A stretch of DNA of 64,000 bases from Streptomyces apocyni (GTDB taxonomy: Bacteria; Actinomycetota; Actinomycetes; Streptomycetales; Streptomycetaceae), in the NCBI RefSeq assembly GCF_009739465.1, contig NZ_WHOM01000036.1:429756-493755 (forward strand). Direction: 5' to 3'. The notes below the pieces were generated by a model. That model saw nothing but the letters and a program-made list of their open reading frames with translations. It searched no databases and had not been told where the DNA came from. Each line of letters opens with the position of its first letter. Positions within the stretch are counted from its first letter, which is position 1. Shown here in pieces: positions 43,498 through 52,996 of this stretch. Both the position numbers and the translations under genes were made by a program.

Positions 43498-44334
43498 ATG
43501 AGCGACAGTGCGAAGGCGCCCACGACGGCGACCGCGACCAGCGAAGGCGCCAGCGAGCGGGCGGCCGACCTCAAGGGCGGACCCGGCCACCTGGTCCTGG
43601 TCGCCGTCGTCCTCGCCGTGCCCGTGCTCAAACTCACCTGGACGCTGGGCGGGGGCAGTCAGGCGCGCGAGGCGTTCTTGTCGATGGAGCCCGCCAACTG
43701 GCCGGACGTCGTGATCGGCATGCTGCTCTATGAACCGCTGCTCTTCTCGGTCCTGGCGGTCGTCGTCTCGCATGCCTCGTTCGCCTACTTCGCCGCCCGT
43801 GGCGGCGCCCAGCTGCGGGCGGCGGTCCCGCTGGCCGTCCCCGTGGCGACCGCGTCCGTCGTGCCCGTCACCTTCGGCCTGCTGGTCGGCGCGTTCCACG
43901 GGCTGTGGTGGGGTGTCGGGGTGGCGGTCGCCGCTGAGGCGCTACGGCTCGGGGTGATCGCCGAGTACCGTACGGGCCGCCGCCACGCGGCCGGCAGCGG
44001 AGACCGCACCCGTACGCGCTCCTCGCACACCGCGCCCAGCGGCTGGCGGGAGCACGCGGCGGAGGCGTCCCGGTGGGTCGCGCTGACGCTCGCCGTACTG
44101 GTCCTGCCGCTCCTCGCGGCCGTGTCGGCGCTGGACGGCCGGTCCTGGACCACCGTCCTGGAGTGCGATGTCAACACGGGACAGGGCACCGAGCGGGCCA
44201 GGGTGGTGGAGCTCGGCCGCAAGGGGACCGGCGTGGTCGGCTGGGACATCGAGGGCGGCGAGGTGGTCAACGGCGTCAACTGCGCTGTCTCGCACAACGA
44301 AGTGGTCCGCTCGCCGTGGTGGCGCGACGCATAA
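43498..44334 (+). CDS. Integral membrane protein
   Basis: A 278-residue protein with five or so hydrophobic helices: LVLVAVVLAVPVLKLTW, VVIGMLLYEPLLFSVLAVVV, AAVPLAVPVATASVVPVTFGLLVG, LWWGVGVAVAAEALRLGVI and WVALTLAVLVLPLLAAVSAL. A polar C-terminal domain of about 65 residues (VLECDVNTGQGTERARVVELGRKGTGVVGWDIEGG) follows. I recognise no family. The acetyltransferase gene begins 7 bases after its stop, so they may be cotranscribed. Confidence 0.7.
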   Translation: MSDSAKAPTTATATSEGASERAADLKGGPGHLVLVAVVLAVPVLKLTWTLGGGSQAREAFLSMEPANWPDVVIGMLLYEPLLFSVLAVVVSHASFAYFAARGGAQLRAAVPLAVPVATASVVPVTFGLLVGAFHGLWWGVGVAVAAEALRLGVIAEYRTGRRHAAGSGDRTRTRSSHTAPSGWREHAAEASRWVALTLAVLVLPLLAAVSALDGRSWTTVLECDVNTGQGTERARVVELGRKGTGVVGWDIEGGEVVNGVNCAVSHNEVVRSPWWRDA

Positions 44335-44341
44335 TCGGACT

Positions 44342-44953
44342 ATGCGCATCCGCCGAGCGACGGCCGCCGAACTCCCCGTACTGCAAGGCATCGAGCGCGC
44401 CGCGGGCGCGCCCTTCCGCGACCTCGGCATGGGGGAGATCGCCGACGACGAGCCACCCGGCCTCGAGCTGCTGGAGGAGTTCCGGCGAGCGGGCCGCGCC
44501 TGGGTGGCGGTGGACGAGCCTGATGCGTCGCCTGCGCAGCCGGGTGCATCGCCCGGCGCGCCGCCTGGTGCGCCCGCGATCCCTTGCGCGTATCTGATCG
44601 CCGAACCCGTCGACGCCGCCCTGCACATCGAGCAGGTCTCCGTGCACCCGGACCACGCGGGCCGTGGCCTGGGCCGCGCTCTCCTCGCCTACGCCGCCGA
44701 CCGCGCGTACGAGGAGGGGCTGACCGCCCTCACGTTGACGACGTTCGCCGAGGTGCCGTGGAACGCTCCGTACTACGCCCGGCTTGGCTTCACCACCCTC
44801 GAAGAAGCCGAACTGCCCCCGGGCCTGCGGAAGATACGCGCCCAGGAGGCCGAACACGGCCTGGACCGGTGGCCCCGGGTCTGTATGCGTAGGGCGGTCA
44901 GCGGGCGGCGGGCCGGGTCAGCGGGCTGTCGCGATTCCGGCCAGGACCGGTGA
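44342..44953 (+). CDS. GNAT N-acetyltransferase
   Basis: A 203-residue GNAT protein. It opens MRIRRATAAELPVLQGIERAAGAPF, with the acetyl-CoA loop EQVSVHPDHAGRGLGRALLAYAADRAYEEGLTALTLTTFAEVPWNAPYYARLGF. A proline/alanine-rich insert (about 60-78) interrupts the early strands. It resembles acetyltransferases acting on small amines or amino-acid-like compounds; the acceptor is unknown. Its C-terminal end overlaps the convergent ATPase gene by 36 bases. Confidence 0.85.
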   Translation: MRIRRATAAELPVLQGIERAAGAPFRDLGMGEIADDEPPGLELLEEFRRAGRAWVAVDEPDASPAQPGASPGAPPGAPAIPCAYLIAEPVDAALHIEQVSVHPDHAGRGLGRALLAYAADRAYEEGLTALTLTTFAEVPWNAPYYARLGFTTLEEAELPPGLRKIRAQEAEHGLDRWPRVCMRRAVSGRRAGSAGCRDSGQDR

Positions 44954-46960
44954 GGGCGTGGCGGTACGGGCCCGAGGGAGGGTGAGCCGGGGTGCCCGCC
45001 CGTGGGCTCCGGCTCCGGCTTCGATGTCGGCGATCAGTTGCCGTAGCGCCACCACGCCGCACGGCGCGGGGAGGCTCTCGTCCAGCGCGGCGAGCACCCG
45101 GCGCGCCCGGTGCCAGGCGCGGCCGCTGCGTCCCTGCTGGTGATCGACGTACGCGCGGGCATAGCGGGCCACGACGCAGGCCCAGGCGTCGCCCTCGATG
45201 CCGGGCTGCGCCAGCGCCCGGCGTGCGCTGGCCCACGCGGCGCCGGGAGCGAAGCCGCTCTGGGCCAACGCCAGGGCGGCCAGACTCACGGCGGGTGCGG
45301 GACCGCCCGGCGCCGTGGCCGGGATGGTCCGCGCGGCCTCCTGGAAGTGCGCGGCGGCGGCCCGCTCGTCGCCCCGGTGCAGGGCCAACACGCCCTGGAC
45401 ATGGGCGATCCGGCCGACAGTCGCGTCGTCACCGGCCAGGACCGCCGCTGGCCAGGCCCGCCCCAGCAGGTCCCGGGCTTCGCGAGGGTCACTGACGGCG
45501 GTCAGCCAGGCCGCGAGCCACAGGCCGCGCGCGACGAGCGGGCTGTCCGGGGGGCAGCGGGGCAGCAGCCGCAGGAGGAGCCCGCGCCCTTCTTCGGCCG
45601 TGTCGTGGACAGCCCACCAGAACCACAGGTTGAGGACCGCCTCCAGGGCCGCCGCCGCGTCGTCCGCCCGCGTCGGCGCCTCGTGCACCAGGGTCCTGAG
45701 GTCGTCCTGTTCGGCCTGGACCAGTCGTACGGCCTGGGACTGGCAACCGGCGCTCCACAGGCTCTCGGCGACCGCCGCGACCCGCTGGCAGTGGAGCGTA
45801 CGCCGCTCCGCCGCGACCGCGAACTCCCCGGCCTCCGCGAGCCGTTCCGCGCCGAAGTCCCGGGCGGCCCGGGTCATCCGGTACCGGGGGCGGCGCAGCC
45901 CACCGGGGTCGCACACCGGCTCCAGTACGGCCATCGCGGCCAACTGAGCCAGGCAGCCGGGTACTTGGTGCGGCTCGACGCCGCCACCCGCACACACGAA
46001 CACGGCCGTCGACTCCTCGAAGTCCCCGGCGAAGACGCTGGCCCGCCCCCACACCGCCCGCACCGCCCGTTCGCCCAGCACATAGCTTGCCCCGACGGCG
46101 TCCCGCAGCGACCGGTGCCGTCGGATGGCGGCGTGCGGGTTGCTGAGCCAGCACTGGCGGCGCTCCACCAGCTCCGCGAGCTGGCCGACGGGGTACTGGG
46201 TCACCTGGCGCGCGGCCAGCTCGATCGCGAGGGGCACCCCCTCCACGGCCCGGCAGATCGCCGCCACGTCCCGCAGGGCGGCGTCGTCAGCGCGGAAGTC
46301 CCGCACGACGGCACGCGCCCGCGCGAGGAACAGTTCGACGGCGGGCGCACGCCCGCGCGCGCCCGCTGGCTCATCCCCCGCTGGCCCATTCCCCGTTCGC
46401 TCATCCCCTGCTGGCCCACTCCCCGTTCGCTCATCCCCCGCTGTCTCACCCGGGGCGACCTCGGTACTCAGCGGCGCCAGCCGCAGTACGCGCTCGTCGC
46501 CGAGGCCCAGGGCCCGCCGCGAGGTCACCAATACCCGCAGTGTCGGTACGGCCATCAGCAGGCGCTGCACCACACCCGTGCACTCTGCGTGGACCGGATC
46601 GACATCATCAAGGAACAACAGGACGCGCGGGCAGGGCCCTGGCAACTGCCCGGCCAGACCGCCGACGTCGGCCTCCCGGCGCGGCCGTCTGCCGGTCAGC
46701 GCCTGGCACACCTCCGAGGCCAGCACCCCGGGCGTCGCGCGCCCGTGGCCGTCCCACCGGACGCGCACCACGCGCTGCCACGGTCCGCCCGTCATCGCGG
46801 CCAGGGTGTCGGCGGCGAGGCGGCTCTTGCCCACCCCAGCCCCGCCGACCACCGTCACCGCCCGGTGCTCCACGAGGAGTCGCTCCAGGCTTCCCGACTC
46901 CCGCTCGCGGCCGAGCAGGGGCGCGCCGACTCTGTTCCACACTGGTGAATTCCTCCGCAT
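44918..46960 (-). CDS. STAND-type (NB-ARC-like) ATPase without DNA-binding domain
   Basis: About 680 residues. The ATPase core near the N terminus has VTVVGGAGVGKSRLAADTL (Walker A) and CPRVLLFLDDVDP (Walker B), then LVTSRRALGLGDERVLRLAPLS and an AIELAARQV winged-helix-like region, as in AfsR/LuxR-LAL regulators. The C-terminal half is TPR-like helical repeats. Unlike those regulators it has neither SARP nor LuxR DNA-binding domain. Three GDERTGSGPA-like repeats, from a 30-bp tandem repeat at 46367-46441, interrupt the ATPase. Start uncertain: ATGs at 46960, 46975 and 46993 all have weak ribosome binding sites. Confidence 0.75.
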   Translation of the reverse strand: MRRNSPVWNRVGAPLLGRERESGSLERLLVEHRAVTVVGGAGVGKSRLAADTLAAMTGGPWQRVVRVRWDGHGRATPGVLASEVCQALTGRRPRREADVGGLAGQLPGPCPRVLLFLDDVDPVHAECTGVVQRLLMAVPTLRVLVTSRRALGLGDERVLRLAPLSTEVAPGETAGDERTGSGPAGDERTGNGPAGDEPAGARGRAPAVELFLARARAVVRDFRADDAALRDVAAICRAVEGVPLAIELAARQVTQYPVGQLAELVERRQCWLSNPHAAIRRHRSLRDAVGASYVLGERAVRAVWGRASVFAGDFEESTAVFVCAGGGVEPHQVPGCLAQLAAMAVLEPVCDPGGLRRPRYRMTRAARDFGAERLAEAGEFAVAAERRTLHCQRVAAVAESLWSAGCQSQAVRLVQAEQDDLRTLVHEAPTRADDAAAALEAVLNLWFWWAVHDTAEEGRGLLLRLLPRCPPDSPLVARGLWLAAWLTAVSDPREARDLLGRAWPAAVLAGDDATVGRIAHVQGVLALHRGDERAAAAHFQEAARTIPATAPGGPAPAVSLAALALAQSGFAPGAAWASARRALAQPGIEGDAWACVVARYARAYVDHQQGRSGRAWHRARRVLAALDESLPAPCGVVALRQLIADIEAGAGAHGRAPRLTLPRARTATPSPVLAGIATAR

Positions 46961-47201
46961 AGTTCGCCGCAGCATCGAATCGATGCGTGACATCGCGCGC
47001 CCGGGGTCGGCAAACCCGGGTGCAGAACCGTCACTGCAACGACGCCACGGCAACCCCAACGCGCTACGGCGCCCGGAGTGGCGCGCCGGACCAACGGACC
47101 ACTCGACACGGCGTACGACCGAACATCTGCGTGACGAACGCGGCCACCCCCCTCACGTCTCGCGTCTCAGGCCTCGCGTCTCAGGCCTCGGCTCTCGTGT
47201 C
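46961..47201. repeat. Short direct repeats between the ATPase and the Mo-hydroxylase operon
   Basis: Three imperfect copies of CGTCTCAGGCCTCG lie at about 47,155-47,212, running into the end of the molybdenum subunit gene. The rest holds no gene. Confidence 0.5.
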
Positions 47202-49466
47202 TCAGGCCTCGGGGGCGACGACGAGGTCCTCGATCGTGATCGGCATCTTGCGGATGCGCCGCCCGGTCGCGTGGTGGATGGCGTTGGCGATGGCCGCGGC
47301 CACGCCCGCCTGGCCGACCTCTCCGACTCCCTTCACCCCAAGCGGGTTGACCAGGTTTTCCTCCACATCGACGAAGTCGACGTCGACCTCCGGGGCGTCG
47401 GCGTTGACCGGTACCAGATACTCGCCCAGGCTGGCGTTCGCCCAGCGGCCCGTGTTGGGCTCCATATGGGTCGCCTCAAGGAGGGCCTGGCTCAGGCCCC
47501 AGATCATGCCGCCCATCAGCTGGCTGCGTGCGGTCTTGGCGTTGAGGACGCGACCGGGGGCGAAGGCGCCCGCGAGGCGGCGTACGCGGACCAGGCCGAG
47601 CTCGGGGTCGACGGCGACTTCGGCGAACTGGGCGCCGAAGGTGAGGGCCGCGTACGGCACATCGTGCGGGGGCGGGCCCCAGGAGCCGGTGGCTTCGGAG
47701 TCCGGCAGAAAGTTGCGCCGCAGCAGCTCGGCGTAACTCTCGCCGGTGTCGGGGGCATCGCCCCGCATCATGCGGCCGTCGCGTACGACGACGTGGTCCG
47801 GGTCCGCGCCGTGCAGCGGCGAGCCCTCGTCGGCCACGGCGCGGGCGACGAGCTGCGCGCGCAGCTCGGTGGCGGCGGCGTACACGGCGGCACTGACCAT
47901 GCCGGCCCCCGATGACCCCACGGTGGCCGCCACATGCGGAAGGTCGGTGTCCCCGCCCTCGAAGCGGCACCGCTCCACCGGCAGGCACAGAGCCTCGGCG
48001 GCGACCTGGGTCATCGCGGTGAGGACGCCGGTTCCGATGTCGGTGACCGCGGCCTGCACGACGGCGGTCCCGTCGGCGTACACACGGGCCCGCGCACGGG
48101 CGGGGTTGTTGGGGCCGTACACGGGATAGGCACTGGCGGCCATGCCGAGGCCGATCACCCAGTCGCCGTCCCTGGCCGGTGGCTCGGCCCTGCGGTGCCA
48201 GCCGATGCGCTCGGCGCCGCGCCGGTAGCACTCCTCAAGTCCGTTGCTGGACCACGGCTTCCCGGAAGCCGGGTCGGTCTCGGCGAAGTTGCGCAGGCGC
48301 AGCTCCACCGGGTCCAGGCCGAGCCGCTCGGCGAGTTCGTCCATGGAGGTCTCCAGGGAGAACAGGCCGGTGGCCTCGCCCGGGCAGCGCATGAAGGTGG
48401 GCGTCATCGTGTTGGCGCGGATGAGGTGGTAGGCACCCTCGTAGTGGGGGCACGCGTACATCTGCCCGACCACGCCGAGGGACGGCTCGGCCCAGTGGTC
48501 GAAGGGCGAGGTGAGGGAGAGCTTGTGGTGGCGCAGCGCGGTGAGCCGCCCCCGCTGGTCAGCGCCGAGGGTCAGGTGGTGCTCCTGCTCCTCTCGGTGC
48601 CCGCAGCCTGTGAACATCTGCTCACGCGTGAGCGCCAGGCGCACGGGGCGGTGTACGGCTCGGGCGGCGAGCGCGGCCAGCGTGGGATGGTGCCAGATCA
48701 TGGCCTTGGCGCCGAAGCTGCCGCCGGTGAAGTGGCTGACGACGCGGATGCGGGTGTGCGGGATGCCGAGCAGGGCGGCGACGGTGTGCTGGGTGGCGGT
48801 CACGCCCTGCGTCGTGTCGTGCAGGGTCAGCCGGTCGCCCTCCCACCAGGCGGTGGCGGCCGATGGCTCGATCGGGTTGTGGTGATTGGCGGCGTAGCTG
48901 AACGTGTTGTCCACGGTGACGTCTGCCTGCTCCAACGCCTGGGCGACGTCGCCGCGTTGGGCCCGGCCGGGGATGAACCCGGCGAAGATGGCCTCGGGTT
49001 CGTACGCCTGGTCGCGGGCGTCGTCGATGACGGTGACAGAGGGCTGCTCGGCGTACTCGACGCGCACCAGGCGCGAGGCGTGGAGGGCCTGTTCGTAGGT
49101 CTCGGCGACGACCAGGGCGACCTGCTGCCCGGCGTAGTGGATCTGATCGCTCTGCATCGGGAAGAACGTCTCCCCGGGCGCGACCGTGCCCGCGAGGGAC
49201 GGCAGAAGCGGCGGCTGACCCGCGATCTTGCCGATGTTCTCGTGAGTGAGGACGGCCAGGACGCCGGTCTGACGCTCGGCCTCGCTCGCGTCGATGGAGG
49301 TGATCCGCCCGCAGGCGACGCGGGCGCCGACGAGCACGGCGTGGGTGAGGTCCGGCAGCGGCACTTCGGCCGCGTACCGGGCGGCGCCGGTGACCTTGGC
49401 GCGGCCGTCGACCCTGTCCAGGGGGCGGCCGATAGGGGAGGTGGACGGCTCGGCACTGGTGCTCAT
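47202..49466 (-). CDS. Molybdopterin-binding subunit of a xanthine dehydrogenase-family oxidoreductase
   Basis: A 754-residue large subunit of the molybdenum hydroxylase family. Features: GRPLDRVDGRAKVTGAARYAAEVPLPDLTHAVLV, THFTGGSFGAKAMIWHHPTLAALAA, RCPGEATGLFSLETSMDELAERLGLDP, and the catalytic glutamate region VGEVGQAGVAAAIANAIHHATGRRIR near the C terminus. With the linked FAD and FeS subunits it resembles PaoABC/YagTSR aldehyde oxidoreductase more than classical xanthine dehydrogenase. It overlaps the FAD gene by four bases (ATGA). The substrate is unknown. Confidence 0.9.
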   Translation of the reverse strand: MSTSAEPSTSPIGRPLDRVDGRAKVTGAARYAAEVPLPDLTHAVLVGARVACGRITSIDASEAERQTGVLAVLTHENIGKIAGQPPLLPSLAGTVAPGETFFPMQSDQIHYAGQQVALVVAETYEQALHASRLVRVEYAEQPSVTVIDDARDQAYEPEAIFAGFIPGRAQRGDVAQALEQADVTVDNTFSYAANHHNPIEPSAATAWWEGDRLTLHDTTQGVTATQHTVAALLGIPHTRIRVVSHFTGGSFGAKAMIWHHPTLAALAARAVHRPVRLALTREQMFTGCGHREEQEHHLTLGADQRGRLTALRHHKLSLTSPFDHWAEPSLGVVGQMYACPHYEGAYHLIRANTMTPTFMRCPGEATGLFSLETSMDELAERLGLDPVELRLRNFAETDPASGKPWSSNGLEECYRRGAERIGWHRRAEPPARDGDWVIGLGMAASAYPVYGPNNPARARARVYADGTAVVQAAVTDIGTGVLTAMTQVAAEALCLPVERCRFEGGDTDLPHVAATVGSSGAGMVSAAVYAAATELRAQLVARAVADEGSPLHGADPDHVVVRDGRMMRGDAPDTGESYAELLRRNFLPDSEATGSWGPPPHDVPYAALTFGAQFAEVAVDPELGLVRVRRLAGAFAPGRVLNAKTARSQLMGGMIWGLSQALLEATHMEPNTGRWANASLGEYLVPVNADAPEVDVDFVDVEENLVNPLGVKGVGEVGQAGVAAAIANAIHHATGRRIRKMPITIEDLVVAPEA

Positions 49467-50470
49467 CGCTGGCTCCCGTCACGGGTGAGGGTTTCCAGGG
49501 CCCGGACCAGGGTGCGGCGCGCGAGTTCGGGCTTGAAGGCGTTCATGGCGGTGGTACGGGCGTCGGACAGCTCGATGCGTGCGGCCTGTTCGAAGTTCTC
49601 GGGGATGGCCGGGGCGCCGATGAGGAACTCCTCGGCGCGGATGGCCCGCCAGGGCCGGGTCCCTACGCCACCGAGTGCCAGCCGTACGTCACCGATCACC
49701 CCGTCGACCATGTCGACCGCCGCGGCGACGGAGACGAGCGCGAACTCGTAGGACTCGCGGTCACGCACCTTCAGGTAGAGGGAGCGACGGGCGATCGGCA
49801 GCCCGGGCACCTCGATAGCGGTGATCAACTCGCCGTGTGCCAGCGGGTGCTCGCGGTCCGGGGTGTCGCCGGGCTCCAGGAAGAAGTCACCGATGGCGTG
49901 GTCGCGCTCACCGTCCCCCGTACGAGTGTGGATGCGGGTGTGGATACGGGCGTCGAGGGCCACCAGCGGCACCGCCACATCCGAGGGGTGGGTGGCGATG
50001 CAGTGCTCGCTGGTGCCCAGGACTGCGTGGGTGCGGCTGACTCCGGTGAGGGCCGCGCAACCGGAGCCCGGCAGGCGCTTGTTGCACGGGGACTCGCCGT
50101 CCCGGTAGTAGCCGCAGCGCACCTTCTGCATCATGTTGCCGCCCATGGACGCCATGTGGCGCAGCTGGGCCGATGCGCCGAGCTCGAGCGCGCGCGAGAT
50201 CATCGGGAAGCGCTCCCGGACGCCGCGGTCCTCGGCCACCTCACTCATCCGGGCGAGGGCCCCGATGCGTACGCCGCCGTCCGGCAGCGCCTCGATACCG
50301 GTCAGCGGGAGGCGGTTGATGTCGACGAGGCGGTGCGGGGTGAGTACGTTCTGGCGCAGCAGGTCGACCTCGGTGGTGCCGCCTGCCAGGAAGTGGGTGT
50401 CGGGATCGGCGGTGACCGTGCGCACCGCGCCTTCGACGTCGTCGGCGAGTAGGTAGGTGACAGGTCGCAT
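49463..50470 (-). CDS. FAD-binding subunit (PaoB-like, with extra FeS cysteines)
   Basis: A 335-residue medium subunit with FLAGGTTEVDLLRQNV as the FAD-binding loop and the CO-dehydrogenase-flavoprotein C-terminal domain. The insert GGNMMQKVRCGYYRDGESPCNKRLPGSGCAAL...TSEHCIATHPSD carries four cysteines in the pattern of the [4Fe-4S] cluster of E. coli PaoB/YagS, which supports an aldehyde oxidoreductase. The ATG is at 50470; the FeS subunit gene lies 161 bases upstream. Confidence 0.9.
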   Translation of the reverse strand: MRPVTYLLADDVEGAVRTVTADPDTHFLAGGTTEVDLLRQNVLTPHRLVDINRLPLTGIEALPDGGVRIGALARMSEVAEDRGVRERFPMISRALELGASAQLRHMASMGGNMMQKVRCGYYRDGESPCNKRLPGSGCAALTGVSRTHAVLGTSEHCIATHPSDVAVPLVALDARIHTRIHTRTGDGERDHAIGDFFLEPGDTPDREHPLAHGELITAIEVPGLPIARRSLYLKVRDRESYEFALVSVAAAVDMVDGVIGDVRLALGGVGTRPWRAIRAEEFLIGAPAIPENFEQAARIELSDARTTAMNAFKPELARRTLVRALETLTRDGSQR

Positions 50471-50631
50471 ATCCGCAAGGTCCTCTCGGGCCTCTCAGCC
50501 TCTGGGGCCTCCGGCCTCTGTGGTGTGTTTCTGTGTTCCGCGTTGTGTGTCCTGCGTTGTGTGTTCTGCGTCTGCGTTCCGCGTTCTGTGAGGTTCGTGT
50601 GGGCTGTCGGTCCTGCCGGTCCTGCCCGTCC

Positions 50632-51168
50632 TCACACGCGGTCGCGGGCCGCGCGGATGGCCGCCCTGATGTGGGGGTAGGCGGCGCACCGGCAGATGTT
50701 GCCGCTCATCCACTCCTTGATCTCGGCGTCGTCGGTGGCGTGCCCTTCCTGGACACAGCCGACCGCCGACATGATCTGCCCGGGGGTGCAGTAGCCGCAC
50801 TGGAAGGCGTCCTGGGCAATGAACTCCTCCTGCATCGGGTGGAGTTGACCGTCACCGGTACCGTCGGGCCTGGCTAGACCCTCGATGGTGGTGACCTCAC
50901 GGCCCTCGCAGGTGATGGCGAGGGTCAGGCAGGCCAGGACCCGGCGCCCGTCCACCCAGACCGTGCAGGCCCCACACGTTCCCTGGTCGCAGCCGCGCTT
51001 GGCGCCGGTCAGATCGAGCTCCGCGCGGAGGACCTCCAGCAGGCTGACTCTCGGCTCGATGTCGATGCCACGCTCGCGCCCGTTGACGCCAAGCCGCACC
51101 TTCACCGGCCCCGGGCCACGCTCGGCCGCCTCCGGCCCGGGGCTCGCCTCGGGTGTGCGCACTGCCAT
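50632..51168 (-). CDS. 2Fe-2S subunit of the Mo-hydroxylase
   Basis: A 178-residue protein with the plant-type cluster CDQGTCGACTVWVDGRRVLAC and the second cluster domain CGYCTPGQIMSA...SGNICRCAAYPHIRAAI. It passes electrons from the molybdenum site to FAD. The ATG at 51168 has GGAGG upstream; the longer frame is not needed. There is no Tat motif, so the enzyme should be cytoplasmic, unlike E. coli PaoABC. It is the first gene of the three-gene operon. Confidence 0.9.
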   Translation of the reverse strand: MAVRTPEASPGPEAAERGPGPVKVRLGVNGRERGIDIEPRVSLLEVLRAELDLTGAKRGCDQGTCGACTVWVDGRRVLACLTLAITCEGREVTTIEGLARPDGTGDGQLHPMQEEFIAQDAFQCGYCTPGQIMSAVGCVQEGHATDDAEIKEWMSGNICRCAAYPHIRAAIRAARDRV

Positions 51169-51340
51169 GACGGTGCCTCCCTCGTGCTTCGTCCTGCGGA
51201 TGGCGCTTCGCACCTAGCAAGACTCACATAAGGGACTTATGGCAGCAATCTGGAAATAAGGAGCTTGTGCCTGCATGAAGGCAGGCAGACAGACAGAAAG
51301 GCAGGCCTGTAGGCCGGTAGAACCGCGTGCGCGAACCGCG

Positions 51341-52882
51341 TCAATTCACCCCACGGTCAAGACCTGACCAGTACGGCTCCCGCAGTTTGAACTTCTGGAT
51401 CTTGCCGGTCGCCGTGCGGGGAATCGCCTCGCGGAACTCCACCGTCGTCGGCGCCTTGTAGCCCGCCATCCGCTGCTTGCAGTGGGCGATGAGGTCGGCC
51501 TCATCGGCCGTCGCGCCGTCGTTGAGGACGACCAGCGCCTTGATCGTCTCGCCCCACTTCTCGTGCGGCACCCCGATGACCGCAACCTCGGCGACCGCCG
51601 GGTGGCTGAAGATCGTGTCCTCGACCTCGATCGACGAGACGTTCTCACCGCCCGTGATGATCACGTCCTTCTTCCGGTCGGAGATCGTCAGATGGCCGTC
51701 GACGGGGTCGATGGTGCCGCCGTCGCCGGTGTGGAACCAGCCGTCCGCCAGGGCCGCCGCGGTCTCCTCCTCCTTGTCCCAGTACCCGTCGAGCACGACG
51801 TTGGACCGGGCCAGCACCTCGCCGGAGTCGGAGACCCGCAGCTTGACGCCGAGCGCGGGCAGGCCCGCCCGGGACAGCCTGCGCGCCCGCTCCTCGGCGG
51901 GGAGGTCCACGTCGGCGGGCCGGGTGCGGTTGAAGGTGAGCAGCGGGGACGTCTCGGTCAGACCGTAGATCTGAGTGAACTCCCAGCCCAGTTCGTCGCC
52001 CACCCGCTGGATCGTCCTGCTCGGCGGCGGGGCCCCCGCGCAGACGATCCGCACCCGGTCACGTCCCGGGATCTCGCCCTCCCAGGTCGCCGCCGCGTCC
52101 AGTACCGCGTTCCACACCGCGGGCGCGCCGCACATGAGCGTCACCCCGTGCGCGTCGACGCGGCGCAGGATCTCGGCGCCGTCGACCTTGCGCAGCACCA
52201 CCTGTTTGACGCCGAGTCCGGCCATCACGTACGGCATGCCCCAGCCGTTGCAGTGGAACATCGGCAGCGTGTGCAGATAGACATCGCGCTCCCACACGCG
52301 GGTGTGCAGCCCGAAGGTCATTCCGTTGACCCAGATGTTGCGGTGGGTGAGCTGTACGCCCTTGGGCCGGGCCGTGGTGCCCGAGGTGTAGTTGATCGTG
52401 GCGGTGGCGTCCTCGTCGGGGTGCGCCCACGGGCGCGGCTCGACGCCGAACCGCATCAGCTCGGTGTCGGTCTGCTCGCCGAGTACGAACCGGTGCCGGG
52501 CCTTGACCCCGGACAGCGCGTCATCCAGCTCCGGGTCGACGAGCAGCACCGACGCACCGCTCTGCCGCACCACGTACTCGATCTCCTCAGGCTTGAGCCG
52601 GAAGTTGACGGGCACACAGATCCGGCCGCTCATCGGCACGGCGAACAACAGCTCAAGCATCCGCGCCGAGTTGTGGCTGACCACCGCCACCCGCTCGCCC
52701 TCCCCGACGCCCAGCGCGTCAAGCCCCGCCTGCCAGGCCCGGACCCGCTCACCGAGTCGTCCGTACGTCAGCTCGGGCACGGGCGGACCGGGCTGGTCCG
52801 GCTCGTCGACGACCCCCGTACTGGTGGAGAACCCCAGCTCCGCCCGATCAAGGAAGTCTGTGACGGTCATCGGAACCCGCAT
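51341..52882 (-). CDS. Acyl-CoA synthetase / AMP-binding ligase
   Basis: A 513-residue adenylate-forming enzyme. The AMP motif is INYTSGTTARPKGVQLTHRN; others are YLHTLPMFHCNGWG, QIYGLTETSP, DGWFHTGDGGTIDPVDGHLTISDRKKDVIITGGENVSSIEVED, and the catalytic lysine in PRTATGKIQKFKL. It activates a carboxylic acid as its CoA thioester; the chain type is unknown. GGAG precedes the ATG at 52882. A second ATG at 52870 is possible. Confidence 0.9.
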   Translation of the reverse strand: MRVPMTVTDFLDRAELGFSTSTGVVDEPDQPGPPVPELTYGRLGERVRAWQAGLDALGVGEGERVAVVSHNSARMLELLFAVPMSGRICVPVNFRLKPEEIEYVVRQSGASVLLVDPELDDALSGVKARHRFVLGEQTDTELMRFGVEPRPWAHPDEDATATINYTSGTTARPKGVQLTHRNIWVNGMTFGLHTRVWERDVYLHTLPMFHCNGWGMPYVMAGLGVKQVVLRKVDGAEILRRVDAHGVTLMCGAPAVWNAVLDAAATWEGEIPGRDRVRIVCAGAPPPSRTIQRVGDELGWEFTQIYGLTETSPLLTFNRTRPADVDLPAEERARRLSRAGLPALGVKLRVSDSGEVLARSNVVLDGYWDKEEETAAALADGWFHTGDGGTIDPVDGHLTISDRKKDVIITGGENVSSIEVEDTIFSHPAVAEVAVIGVPHEKWGETIKALVVLNDGATADEADLIAHCKQRMAGYKAPTTVEFREAIPRTATGKIQKFKLREPYWSGLDRGVN

Positions 52883-52996
52883 AGCTCTCTCTCCTCTTCA
52901 GCCACAGCCTCAGCCGCGGCAAAGTCAGCAAACGGCGCCGGAGCATGCTGCATGGTGTAACCCCGATCAGCACTACGTCGATCAGCACTACCTCGA

